From Bin55 sp963667455 (GTDB lineage: Bacteria; Pseudomonadota; Gammaproteobacteria; Pseudomonadales; Azotimanducaceae): a stretch of DNA of 64,000 nucleotides. Both the position numbers and the translations under genes were made by a program. The DNA is taken from positions 124,001 to 188,000 of the forward strand of contig CAXXFR010000013.1 in NCBI GenBank assembly GCA_963667455.2. Direction: 5' to 3'. This document shows positions 53,524 to 62,639 of the stretch, in pieces. Position 1 is the first letter of the stretch. Each line of letters opens with the position of its first letter. Below the pieces are notes generated by a model, which saw only the letters and a program-made list of their open reading frames with translations, did not search any database and was not told the DNA's origin.

Positions 53524-54006
53524 TCATTCGCCCCCGATTCGAAGATGCGGTCTCAATTCCGTCAGTGCTCTTCGATACATGTCTCGTTTGAAATCGACGA
53601 TCATCGCCACCGGTGCCCAGTAGTCCACCCACTTCCACTTGTCGAACTCTGGTTCCTCAACCGCCTCCACATCGATCATGCTATCCATGCCCATGAAGCG
53701 AAGCAGGTAGAAGACCATCGATTGGCCTGCATACGCTCGCTTGCGATTCCCTTCTTCGCCGATCGTTAAAGGATAGTCATACTTCAACTCGGCCACAGTG
53801 TGTGCAAGAACCGTTGCATGCGAATTGGGTACGTTGACCTCTTCAAGCATCTCCCGATACATGGCTTCCGTTGGCTCCTCGCCAGCATCAATTCCTCCTT
53901 GAGGAAACTGCCATTGATCTTCCATGTCGTTCCGCCGGGCCACCAGCACTTGGCCGGTCTTGTTGGTAAGCACGATACCCACCGCTGCTCTGTAGTCTCC
54001 GCTCAT
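53524..54006 (-). CDS. rppH: RNA pyrophosphohydrolase
   Basis: Nudix enzyme that removes pyrophosphate from 5' ends of mRNA and starts RNase E decay. ATG 54006 gives 160 residues (SGDYRAAVGIVLTNKTGQVLVARR). The Nudix box is GGIDAGEEPTEAMYREMLEE followed by VNV, where Asn replaces the consensus Gly. The WQFPQGG segment is that of RppH rather than other Nudix enzymes. The frame extends to 54099 without homology. The rppH-ptsP order is as in E. coli. Confidence 0.93.
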   Translation of the reverse strand: MSGDYRAAVGIVLTNKTGQVLVARRNDMEDQWQFPQGGIDAGEEPTEAMYREMLEEVNVPNSHATVLAHTVAELKYDYPLTIGEEGNRKRAYAGQSMVFYLLRFMGMDSMIDVEAVEEPEFDKWKWVDYWAPVAMIVDFKRDMYRRALTELRPHLRIGGE

Positions 54007-54127
54007 GGTTGGTTGATTCTCTCGGTAGAACGGGATTCCTACTTCAATTGCGTCTCGAGCGACTGCAAAACGGTGAGTGAGACAATACCAGTATCGCAAC
54101 TAAAGCTGCTTCGTTGTTGACCCAATC

Positions 54128-56191
54128 ATGAATAGGCTTCAGTACGAAACCAGCCCCTATCTGAAGCAACACGCGGCCAATCCCATCGAATGGTATCCGT
54201 GGTGCTCAGAAGCACTCGAGTTGGCCCGCAACGAAGACCGACCCATTTTCCTCTCCATAGGCTACTCGACATGCCATTGGTGCCACGTCATGGCAAAGGA
54301 GTGTTTCGAGGATCTTGACGTTGCGGTGTTGATGAACATCAAGTTTGTGAACATCAAAGTGGATCGCGAAGAGCGGCCCGACCTCGACAAGATCTATCAA
54401 TTGGCGCACGCGTTGCTTTCCGGCCGTTCAGGCGGTTGGCCACTTAGCATTTTTCTCAACCCGCAAACGCATGTTCCGTTCTTCGCCGGAACCTACTTCC
54501 CGCGAAAGTCTCGACCCGGATTGCCTGGATTTGTCGATGTTCTCGATCAAGTGGCGCAGATCTACACCGAAAACAAGGAGAAGTTTGAGAAGTTCGAGAA
54601 GGAAATGCTCTACACGATGGACTCCGTGACTCGCGCCAAGGATGCGAAAGAACCGGAAGATCTTGAGAGATGGGAGCGGCAGTGTCGCAATGCGCTCGTG
54701 TCAAGTTTCGACAAGTATGCGGGAGGGTTTGGATCCGCACCCAAATTTCCGCATTCGATGAGCCTCGATTGGCTCATGGAGTACTGGTACTCCAGTCGTC
54801 AGGCCAACAACTTGGACCGAGAGGCGTTGGATGCAGCAATCCACTCCCTCACCGCAATGGCGCGCGGCGGAATTTACGACCATGTCGGTGGAGGCTTCTT
54901 CAGGTATTCGACTGATCGAGACTGGGTGATTCCGCACTTTGAAAAGATGCTTTACGACAACGCCATGTTGCTTGCCAGCTATTCGCATGCTTTCGCAATA
55001 ACCGGGGACTTTCTCTTCGGCGAAGCGATCCAAGACACTTCGGCATGGCTTCTGCACGAGATGCGTTCGCCGGAAGGGGCATTCTTTTCCGCAGTGGACG
55101 CCGATTCGGAAGGGGAGGAAGGGAAGTACTACGTTTGGAGAAGGAACGAAGTCAAGAAACTGCTGAATGACGAAGAGCACTTGGTTGTCGAGACTCTGTA
55201 CGGATTGGACAAGTCGGCGAACTTTGAAGGTCGCTGGCATCTTCGCCGTATGGATGCATGGAACTCGGTTGTACGTCGCTTGAGCATGGATCCCGAGAAG
55301 GCCTACCAGATCCGTCAATCGGCTCGAGCGAAGTTGCTTGACGCCAGATCCCAACGAATAGCTCCATTGACCGATCGGAAGATACTGACGGCATGGAACG
55401 GTCTTGCTGTCAAGGGATTGGTACTTGCGTCACAGGCGCTGTCAGAACCCGAGCTGCTGCAGGCGGCACAACAGACAGCCGATTTCCTTCGGGAAAACCA
55501 CTTCGATGGAGAGCGACTCTTTGCAGTCTCGTGGGAGCGAACGCCTTACATTCCCGGCTATCTCGACGACTATGTCTTAGTTTTGGAAGGGCTGCTCGCC
55601 TTGCTTTCGGCACAGTGGAGAGCGGTCGACATCGACTTCGCACTTACGTTGGCCGACGAACTGGTCGAGCAGTTCTACGATGCTGACGACGGTGGATTCT
55701 TCTTCACCGCTCACGATGGCGATCAACTAATTCACCGTCCCAAGCCTCTATCGGACGAGTCCCTTCCCGCAGGAAATGCCACTGCATGTTTGTGCTTGTC
55801 GCGCTTGGTTCATCTGACCGGCGAGACGCGATTCGTGGATGTGATCGAAAAGACCTTGGGATGGGCGCACGGTTTTCTACAGGATCCCGGATCGGGCTTT
55901 CCATCGTTCCTCCGATGCATTCACAAGCATCGCAATCCCGGTCGACAAGTAGTAATCCGCGGGAGTAGGTCGAGCATGCAGGATTGGCAGGCTGCAGTGT
56001 CAAGTCAGTATCGTCCGGACACAGAAGTTTGGGCTATTCCCCACGATATGACGGGATTTGTCCCGCCTTACTTGGCAGGAACGACTTCGACCGACAGCTC
56101 CGAAGAGGTTCGAGCCTATATTTGCGAGGACTTCGCCTGTTCAGAACCGATAGGGTCCCTAGAGGAATTCAGGCGTATCCTCGACTCGTAG
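54128..56191 (+). CDS. Thioredoxin-domain protein of the YyaL/SPATA20 family
   Basis: A 687-residue protein. The N-terminal thioredoxin-like domain (about 1-170) has PYLKQHAANPIEWYPW and the CHWC redox-like motif in YSTCHWCHVM. The rest is an alpha-helical barrel like glycosidase or epimerase folds (GGIYDHVGGGFFRYSTDRDW, VPHFEKMLYDN-type IPHFEKMLYDN, KILTAWNGL). The family is widespread and conserved but its reaction is unknown. It stands alone, divergent from rppH. Confidence 0.92.
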   Translation: MNRLQYETSPYLKQHAANPIEWYPWCSEALELARNEDRPIFLSIGYSTCHWCHVMAKECFEDLDVAVLMNIKFVNIKVDREERPDLDKIYQLAHALLSGRSGGWPLSIFLNPQTHVPFFAGTYFPRKSRPGLPGFVDVLDQVAQIYTENKEKFEKFEKEMLYTMDSVTRAKDAKEPEDLERWERQCRNALVSSFDKYAGGFGSAPKFPHSMSLDWLMEYWYSSRQANNLDREALDAAIHSLTAMARGGIYDHVGGGFFRYSTDRDWVIPHFEKMLYDNAMLLASYSHAFAITGDFLFGEAIQDTSAWLLHEMRSPEGAFFSAVDADSEGEEGKYYVWRRNEVKKLLNDEEHLVVETLYGLDKSANFEGRWHLRRMDAWNSVVRRLSMDPEKAYQIRQSARAKLLDARSQRIAPLTDRKILTAWNGLAVKGLVLASQALSEPELLQAAQQTADFLRENHFDGERLFAVSWERTPYIPGYLDDYVLVLEGLLALLSAQWRAVDIDFALTLADELVEQFYDADDGGFFFTAHDGDQLIHRPKPLSDESLPAGNATACLCLSRLVHLTGETRFVDVIEKTLGWAHGFLQDPGSGFPSFLRCIHKHRNPGRQVVIRGSRSSMQDWQAAVSSQYRPDTEVWAIPHDMTGFVPPYLAGTTSTDSSEEVRAYICEDFACSEPIGSLEEFRRILDS

Positions 56192-56219
56192 AGGAATCGA
56201 AATTTGCTCTAGCTGTGTG

Positions 56220-57185
56220 TCAGTCTTTGAGTACGAACACGTTCACGCGGTGTTCGCAACTTTGACGTTCCTGTGCGTTCGGAGGAGTCAATGGATTCTC
56301 GAAGGCAGAGTGATAGCACGCTCCGAACCGAAGAGTTGGATCGTCCTTTCGAATATGAAAGAGATTGAGTACTAAGACCTCGTCAACGGACATTTCTGGG
56401 TAGTAGTACCAACGCTGATCCTGGTTGTAGCGCAACGAGAGCTGAGTTGTGATTCGGCCGCTCTGTGTGAAACCTCGTAATCCTGAAACAACCAGGTCGT
56501 CTCGAGTCACAGAATTGGCATCCAGAACGGCAAGCGGCATGTGGGTCAAAGGCTCTGCCATGTGAACGGTACGCCAGAAATTGATCACCATGAACGCTTC
56601 GACGTGATCTTGTTCATAGACTTGCGTCCAGAACGTTGCGGCTTCGTCGTTTTGGAATGCCGCAGTGTTGTCGGCGAAGTGTTTCTTGGAAATGCCGTAG
56701 TCGTTGTGGATCCCGATTCCAAAGAAGGGATGTGCAGTGTCTTTGCCTCTCCTTAGAACCATGTTCGGTTGGTTGATCTTGAGTTTGCGACCCGGCAGGA
56801 TCTTCGTTCGAATGATGTCCTCGACTTCCGCCATGTACTTGGTTTCTATTTCGTTCTCCCCACGAAATTCCGTTGTGTCTCGACTTCCTGGAAGCGCGTC
56901 TGATGCACCGAACGCTCCGGAATCCCAGTTTTCTACTCGCGACTTGTGGGGTAGCAGTACAAACCCATGTTTCTGAAAGAAACGGCTCTCGAAATCCTGA
57001 GTTCCATCGGACTCTAGCCCCTGTAGCTCTCGCCCGTCGTTGATCGTAGCGGCAGTTGGAGCGATGACCCCATCTGTTGGAGTCTGGCCCATCACATCGA
57101 TCACAGTCTTCGATGGGTTCTCGTAGTCGGAACGAAAGTAGCCGCTAAGTCTTGTCTCAACGGCCAGAGAATGAGCTTCGGACAT
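56220..57185 (-). CDS. CmcJ/AsaB-like Fe(II)/2-oxoglutarate oxygenase, putative
   Basis: The 321-residue product has the pattern of the CmcJ/NvfI/AsaB group: a hydrophobic VINFWRTVHMAEPLTHMPLAVLDANSV, RYNQDQRWYYYPEMSVDEVLVLNLFHIRKD, and an end with ACYHSAFENPLTPPNAQERQSCEHRVNVFV, with IHNDYG as probable first metal ligands. Members hydroxylate or methoxylate secondary metabolites, for example CmcJ in cephamycin synthesis. The substrate here is unknown. It is divergent from the SDR at 57312; the two could act on one metabolite. Family call by memory of motifs. Confidence 0.7.
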   Translation of the reverse strand: MSEAHSLAVETRLSGYFRSDYENPSKTVIDVMGQTPTDGVIAPTAATINDGRELQGLESDGTQDFESRFFQKHGFVLLPHKSRVENWDSGAFGASDALPGSRDTTEFRGENEIETKYMAEVEDIIRTKILPGRKLKINQPNMVLRRGKDTAHPFFGIGIHNDYGISKKHFADNTAAFQNDEAATFWTQVYEQDHVEAFMVINFWRTVHMAEPLTHMPLAVLDANSVTRDDLVVSGLRGFTQSGRITTQLSLRYNQDQRWYYYPEMSVDEVLVLNLFHIRKDDPTLRFGACYHSAFENPLTPPNAQERQSCEHRVNVFVLKD

Positions 57186-57311
57186 GGTGTCGGTTCGATT
57201 AGCTAGATGATTGGTAGTGTATCCAAGTATTCGACGTCAGAGGCAAGTCCGTCTTCGCACCTATGCAAAATGCGCTTGGTGAAGGGCTGGATGGACTCAA
57301 GGTAATTGAGT

Positions 57312-58253
57312 ATGAGTGAGAGAAACGATCACAGTGCGCAAGACAATGCACACCCAGACCTCTCGGTACTACAGGGAGGTGTCGCAGTGGTCACAGGTGG
57401 TGCTTCGGGGATTGGTCTGGCTCTTGTGGAGCGGTCGCTGGACAACGGAATGCACTGTGCAGTTGCTGACATCGAAGCCGGTGCGATTGAAAGAGCCATC
57501 GAAGGTTTGTCTGAAAAGGCTGAGCAGAGGGGTGTCCGATTGCTTGGCGTACCCACGGACGTGTCCTTGCAAGGGGATGTGGACAAACTCTACGACGCTG
57601 TTCAAGAAGCCTTCCCCGATGATCCGATTTCACTTCTGTGTTGCAACGCCGGTGTGGGAGCTGGCGGTGGAGTGCTTACGGCCAGAGACGTCGATTGGGA
57701 GTTCGTGCTCGGTGTGAACTTGATGGGAGTCGTGTATTGTACTCGCAAGTTCGTGCCACGCATGATGAGGCAAGGTGCACCCGGATCCGTAATGGCGACC
57801 TCATCGCAAGATGGTATTTGCGCTGCACAAGGAGTCTATGGCGTTTCGAAACACGCATGTGTTGCCTTGATGGAAGCCCTGCACGGTGAGGTGCGGGGGC
57901 AACTCTCGGTCCATGTACTGTGTCCCAATGCTGTTGCCACCAACATCGTCACTTCGGAAAGGAATCGACCCGAACGCTTTGGGGGCATGAAGCCTGATCC
58001 TTCACGAACGGCCGAATCATTTGCAAACCCTGTGGCAGATCGCTTCAAGCAGTTTGGCATGCCGCCTTCCCGGTGTGCGGAAATGGTCTTCGATGCAATT
58101 CAGTCAGGCGTTTTCTACATTCTGGCGGAAGCGGAGGATGACGAAGGCTACGTGCGATTGGAAGCCGAGACGCGAATGAACGCAATATTGAATGGGACAC
58201 GTCCCTATCGACCGCCGAGTGCCTTGCTCGCCAAGATCTTCTCCGGGCGATAA
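57312..58253 (+). CDS. Short-chain dehydrogenase/reductase
   Basis: A 313-residue SDR: VVTGGASGIGLALVE (cofactor), CNAGVGAGGGVL, and active-site residues Ser in ATSSQDG and Tyr/Lys in YGVSK. The N-terminal 22 residues are polar. The C-terminus is extended by about 40 residues (YVRLEAETRMNAILNG). ATG 57312 is preferred over TTG 57306. It is divergent from the CmcJ-like oxygenase with 126 bases between the genes. Substrate unknown. Confidence 0.88.
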   Translation: MSERNDHSAQDNAHPDLSVLQGGVAVVTGGASGIGLALVERSLDNGMHCAVADIEAGAIERAIEGLSEKAEQRGVRLLGVPTDVSLQGDVDKLYDAVQEAFPDDPISLLCCNAGVGAGGGVLTARDVDWEFVLGVNLMGVVYCTRKFVPRMMRQGAPGSVMATSSQDGICAAQGVYGVSKHACVALMEALHGEVRGQLSVHVLCPNAVATNIVTSERNRPERFGGMKPDPSRTAESFANPVADRFKQFGMPPSRCAEMVFDAIQSGVFYILAEAEDDEGYVRLEAETRMNAILNGTRPYRPPSALLAKIFSGR

Positions 58254-58326
58254 TTGGCTTTCCGCCAGCGGCGGAACAAGAGAGTCGGCCAGCCAACAGC
58301 TCTTGGGTTGGGAGCACAACCGGAGT

Positions 58327-59793
58327 CTACGACTCGTCGTCTGGTGGGCTCCAAGCCAAATCGAGTTCTCGGGCAGCCTGAACCTCGTCTAGGCGCTTGC
58401 GATAGAGTCCATGAGGTGCGCCTCTGACCGTATCGGGATCGTTGACCGCCTCTTCTCGAATGTGCTTCATCGCATCAACGAATTCGTCGAGCTGTTCTTT
58501 GCATTCGGTTTCGGTCGGTTCGATCAGCAAGCATTCGGGCACCAGCAGAGGAAAGTAGGTTGTGGGTGCATGAATCCCGAAGTCCAAGAGCCTCTTGGCG
58601 AAATCCATTGCACGTACTTGCAGGTCTTTCGCCTCGCTGGTGAGCGTAACCAGGAATTCATGGGTGGCCTTGCGGTTTGGATATGCCAGAGTGAAACCAA
58701 CCCGTTCGAGTTCTTTCGCTAGGTAATTGGCATTCAATGTTGCGTGCTCGGCGACTCGAACCATGCCCTCCCGACCCAACATCAAGGCATAGGCGAGTGC
58801 GCGAATCAAGATACCCGTGTTTCCCATGAAAGCGGAGAGTCTGCCAATCGTTTGAGGCAACTGCTGCTCTCCCAACCAATCGAACTGATTGTCAACGAAA
58901 CCGACCACGGGGATGGGAAGAAAGCGAGCGAGCCGGTTATTTACAGCTACCGGACCAGCACCAGGTCCGCCTCCGCCATGCGGCGTGGCGAATGTCTTGT
59001 GAAGGTTCAAATGAAGTACGTCAAACCCCATATTGCCGGGGCAGATCTTGCCCAGAATGGCGTTCAAGTTCGCACCGTCGTAGTAAAGCAACCCTCCCGC
59101 GTCGTGCACGACATCCGAAATCTCGGTGATTTGGCGCTCGAATACTGCACATGTTGAGGGATTGGTCAGCATGATCGCCGCAGTTCGGGAACTGACGGTT
59201 CGCTTCAAGTCTTCGAGATCAACATCTCCATCGCCACCGACTTGAACTTCGGCAACTTTGTATCCGCACATGGTTGCAGTTGCGGGATTGGTTCCATGGG
59301 CGGCGGTTGGAATGATGACTTCGTCCCGATCAGTGTCGCCTTGCTCGTTGTGATAAGCGCGGATCATTAGCAGACCCGCAAGCTCTCCCTGGGCACCCGC
59401 CATGGGTGCCAATGAGACTGCATCTGTTCCCGTAACAACGGCGAGAATCTCTTGCAGGTCGAACAAGCATTCGAGAACTCCTTGGCTGGCGGATGCCGCC
59501 GTCAATGGATGCCTGTTGAGAAATCCCGGTAGGCTGGCCACACGATGAGCTCCTCGAGGGTTGTACTTCATCGTGCAAGAGCCCAACGGATAGAAGTTGC
59601 GGTCAATCGCAAAGTTCTGTTGCGAGAGATTTGTGTAGTGTCGTATCGCCTGAATTTCCGAGACTTCAGGAATTAGAGGCGGTGTCTTGCGCACGCAGTT
59701 TGGAGGTAAATCTGCGAGACTCCCGGATTCCGGACACTGGGCGTGCGCGATTCGATTCGGCTGAGAAATGTCGAAGATTGTTTCGTTCGCCAT
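58327..59793 (-). CDS. gcvPB: Glycine dehydrogenase (P protein), subunit 2
   Basis: PLP-dependent half of the split glycine decarboxylase. The 488-residue product has RHYTNLSQQNFAIDRNFYPLGSCTMKYNP, IPTAAHGTNPATA, YDGANLNAILGKICPGNMGFDVLHLNLHKTF with the PLP lysine, and GGGGPGAGPV. It follows gcvPA after 6 bases. The P protein is split in two as in Bacillus, Thermus and many gammaproteobacteria other than E. coli, where it is a single chain. Confidence 0.95.
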   Translation of the reverse strand: MANETIFDISQPNRIAHAQCPESGSLADLPPNCVRKTPPLIPEVSEIQAIRHYTNLSQQNFAIDRNFYPLGSCTMKYNPRGAHRVASLPGFLNRHPLTAASASQGVLECLFDLQEILAVVTGTDAVSLAPMAGAQGELAGLLMIRAYHNEQGDTDRDEVIIPTAAHGTNPATATMCGYKVAEVQVGGDGDVDLEDLKRTVSSRTAAIMLTNPSTCAVFERQITEISDVVHDAGGLLYYDGANLNAILGKICPGNMGFDVLHLNLHKTFATPHGGGGPGAGPVAVNNRLARFLPIPVVGFVDNQFDWLGEQQLPQTIGRLSAFMGNTGILIRALAYALMLGREGMVRVAEHATLNANYLAKELERVGFTLAYPNRKATHEFLVTLTSEAKDLQVRAMDFAKRLLDFGIHAPTTYFPLLVPECLLIEPTETECKEQLDEFVDAMKHIREEAVNDPDTVRGAPHGLYRKRLDEVQAARELDLAWSPPDDES

Positions 59794-59799
59794 CAGCGA

Positions 59800-61152
59800 T
59801 CATCCATCAGCAACACACTCCTGCAGCGCGTCGCTGAAGTGTTCGATTTCCTGCTCAGTGCGTTTCTCGGTTGCGCAGACAAGCAAAGATGATTGCAAGT
59901 CGGAGAAGACTTGCCCGAGCGGCAATCCGGCGACAATTCCGTGCCGGTCCAATAGTTTGTCGGCGACGAATTGAGCATCGCAGTGCAAATCGACAGCCGC
60001 TTCGTGAAAGAATTCGCCACTGAAGGTACGTTCGATCTGATCGGACCGACAGAGTCTGTTGACTAGATTCGTTGTATTGGCATGGCAGGCAGATGCCACG
60101 CTCTGAATCCCCCTCAGCCCCACAAGTGAGAGATAGATGGTTGCGGCGGTTACCAATAGTCCTTGGTTGGTGCAGATGTTGGAAGTTGCCTTGGCGCGTC
60201 GAATGTGTTGTTCACGTGCCTGCAAAGTCAGCGTATAGCCGATTTCTCCGTCGCGGTCCTTGGTTCGCCCCACTATTCGGCCCGGCAGCTGGCGAACGTA
60301 GGGCATATTGGTACACAGAAAACCAAAAGATGGACCGCCTGAGGCCATTGGAATGCCTAGAGGTTGACCATCGCCGCAGCAAATATCCGCACCTTGTCTT
60401 CCCCACTCTCCCGGAGGTGAAAGAACCGGTAGTGTTATTGGATTGACTACCGCGACAAGTAGAGCATTGTGGGACTTGGTCCAATCGGAAATCGCGTCTA
60501 CATTTTCGAGTTGCCCGAAGAAATTGGGCTGCTGAACGACGAGCGCGGCGAAATCCCCGCCCGAAAGAGACTCGATCGTGTGTGTTCCTTTTTCATGTGG
60601 ACACTGAATCAGTTCGATTCCTTGGCTGGAGACGAGGGTCCTCGCAGCTTGTACGTACAAGGGATTGACGCCGCCGCAGACGAGGACTCTTCTGCTCGTT
60701 GCTTTTCGATTGCAACGAATCGCCATGAGAATCGCTTCTGCCAGGCCAGATCCGCCATCGTAGACGGATGCATTGGCTACATCCATTCCAGTCAGCGATG
60801 ACATCATCGTTTGGAATTCGTAGAGCAACTGCAGAGTTCCTTGACTCGCTTCGGCTTGGTACGGGGTGTAGGGCGTGAGGAATTCGCCACGACTGGCAAG
60901 GTCCCACACGGCGGCGGGAATGTGATGGTCGTAGCATCCAGCGCCCATAAAGCAAGGCCCCACCTCGTCCTTCTTCGCTCGTTCGGCGAGTCGTCGAGTC
61001 ATTTCCATTTCGGGCACTCCGCGTTGGATGCCCATGAGCTGTGTGCGTTCGATTGAATTGGGAATTTCGGAAAACAGCTCTTCGACGCTGGAAGCTCCGA
61101 TGCTGTCCAGCATCGAATTCACGTCTCTCAGAGTGTGCGGAATGAAGGGCAT
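59800..61152 (-). CDS. gcvPA: Glycine dehydrogenase (P protein), subunit 1
   Basis: The 450-residue partner of gcvPB: starts PFIPHTLRDVNSMLDSIG, with GAGCYDHHIPAAVWDLASRGEFLTPYTPYQAEASQGTLQLLYEFQT, ADICCGDGQPLGIPMASGGPSFGFL and GRIVGRTKDRDGEIGYTLTLQAREQHIRR. Both subunits form the active P protein. It lies 18 bases downstream of gcvH in the gcvT-gcvH-gcvPA-gcvPB operon. Confidence 0.95.
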   Translation of the reverse strand: MPFIPHTLRDVNSMLDSIGASSVEELFSEIPNSIERTQLMGIQRGVPEMEMTRRLAERAKKDEVGPCFMGAGCYDHHIPAAVWDLASRGEFLTPYTPYQAEASQGTLQLLYEFQTMMSSLTGMDVANASVYDGGSGLAEAILMAIRCNRKATSRRVLVCGGVNPLYVQAARTLVSSQGIELIQCPHEKGTHTIESLSGGDFAALVVQQPNFFGQLENVDAISDWTKSHNALLVAVVNPITLPVLSPPGEWGRQGADICCGDGQPLGIPMASGGPSFGFLCTNMPYVRQLPGRIVGRTKDRDGEIGYTLTLQAREQHIRRAKATSNICTNQGLLVTAATIYLSLVGLRGIQSVASACHANTTNLVNRLCRSDQIERTFSGEFFHEAAVDLHCDAQFVADKLLDRHGIVAGLPLGQVFSDLQSSLLVCATEKRTEQEIEHFSDALQECVADG

Positions 61153-61170
61153 GGCGAGAGCTACGGCTGG

Positions 61171-61572
61171 TTAGTGCTGTTCCTCTTCCTCAGCACAGTG
61201 CTCCTCATACTCGAGCGCATCGAGAAGATTGTCCAAGTCTTCGGTGTCGGTTGGTTCGATAACGAATATCCACCCCGAGCCGTACGGGTCGGCGTTGATG
61301 CGTTCTGGCTCGTCGACAAGCTCATCGTTTGCTTCGACCACTCGTCCTGAGATTGGTGCGTAGATGTCGGAAGCCGCCTTGACCGACTCGACGACTGCCA
61401 CCTCCTCTTCTCCAGCCACTTCCTCTTCAACTTCTGGCAGTTCAACGAAAACGATGTCTCCGAGGGCATTCTGTGCGAAGTCTGTGATGCCCACTTCGAC
61501 CAAGCCATCGTCGCGTAGCCGTGACCATTCATGGGTTGCGGTGTATTTCAATTCAGAGGGGATTTCACTCAT
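61171..61572 (-). CDS. gcvH: Glycine cleavage system H protein
   Basis: Lipoyl carrier of the glycine cleavage complex, shuttling the aminomethyl group between P, T and L proteins. The 133-residue product has YTATHEWSRLRDDGLVEVGITDFAQNALGDIVFVELPE and the lipoylated Lys in ESVKAASDIYAP. Its start overlaps the gcvT stop as ATGA. Confidence 0.97.
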   Translation of the reverse strand: MSEIPSELKYTATHEWSRLRDDGLVEVGITDFAQNALGDIVFVELPEVEEEVAGEEEVAVVESVKAASDIYAPISGRVVEANDELVDEPERINADPYGSGWIFVIEPTDTEDLDNLLDALEYEEHCAEEEEQH

Positions 61573-62639
61573 TTGTGTACCTTCCTACCCTTTCGAACAA
61601 ATGGTGGGCGTACCAGCCTCCCATCCACTAGACGACCGCGTATGTCGATCTTGCAGTCTCCAGTGGCCAACTTGGGTACGCGAGCAAGGGCAATACTGTA
61701 ACCGAGAGTGGGGGAATATGTTCCACTTGTGATCACACCGTTTCCGAGACCTGTTTGCACTTCTTGACCCGCTCGCATGATTCCTCTCTCGAGCACTACA
61801 CCTGTGAGTTTTCGTTGCGCACCTGCAGCCTTGAGGTTCTGAAGACGTTCCCGACCGATGAAGCTTCTATCGATGGGCTCCCAATGGACTACCCATTCAA
61901 GTGCGCTTTCGAGAGGAGACACCTCGGAGGTCATGTCCTGACCATAGAGGTTCAGTCCGGCCTCGAGTCGCAGAGTGTCCCGTGCTCCGAGACCACAAGG
62001 TGTTAGCTGTTCCTCAATCAGTGCTTTCCAAAGCGAGTGAACGGCATCGGTTGCACACAAGATCTCCACGCCATCTTCGCCGGTGTAGCCTGTTCTGCCG
62101 ATGAAATACTGGTCGTGCTCGACACAAGTGAAAGGCTTCAGAGCGTCGATGTCTTTGCCCCCGACCACTTTCGACGCGATTGTCAAGGCTTCCGGACCTT
62201 GGACTGCGACGATGTTCAGATCGCGCCGAGGTTGAATCTCGACCTCGAAATCTTGGGGAATGCGGGACTCGACCCACTGAACGTCAGTGGTGCTCGTGGC
62301 GGCGTTGAAGATGATGCGAAAACGATCAGATGAAAGTCGATAGACGATCAAATCGTCGATGATTCCCCCATTCTCGTTGAGCATCACGGTGTAGAGAGCT
62401 TGACCGACCGATTGCAGTCGGCTTACGTCGCTCGCCAGCAGTAGTTGAAGAACTGGAACGGCATCTGGACCCTCGAAGTCGACCGGAAGCATGTGGGACA
62501 CGTCGAAAATGCCTGCCTTGTTTCGCACGGCATGATGTTCGGCAACCTGTGATCCGTAATGCAAAGGCATGCGCCAGCCGCCAAAGTCCACCATTCGCGC
62601 GCCCAATGCCTGGTGCTGGTCAAAGAGAGCAGTCTTCAC
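61569..62639 (-). CDS. gcvT: Aminomethyltransferase (glycine cleavage T protein)
   Basis: Transfers the methylene group from the H protein to tetrahydrofolate. The 356-residue product has MVDFGGWRMPLHYGSQVAEHHAVRNKAGIFDVSHM, GIIDDLIVYRL with the conserved Asp, GYTGEDGVEIL and LGARDTLRLEAGLNLYGQDM. It overlaps the upstream hydroxylase gene as ATGA and gcvH downstream in the same way. Confidence 0.96.
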   Translation of the reverse strand: MKTALFDQHQALGARMVDFGGWRMPLHYGSQVAEHHAVRNKAGIFDVSHMLPVDFEGPDAVPVLQLLLASDVSRLQSVGQALYTVMLNENGGIIDDLIVYRLSSDRFRIIFNAATSTTDVQWVESRIPQDFEVEIQPRRDLNIVAVQGPEALTIASKVVGGKDIDALKPFTCVEHDQYFIGRTGYTGEDGVEILCATDAVHSLWKALIEEQLTPCGLGARDTLRLEAGLNLYGQDMTSEVSPLESALEWVVHWEPIDRSFIGRERLQNLKAAGAQRKLTGVVLERGIMRAGQEVQTGLGNGVITSGTYSPTLGYSIALARVPKLATGDCKIDIRGRLVDGRLVRPPFVRKGRKVHK

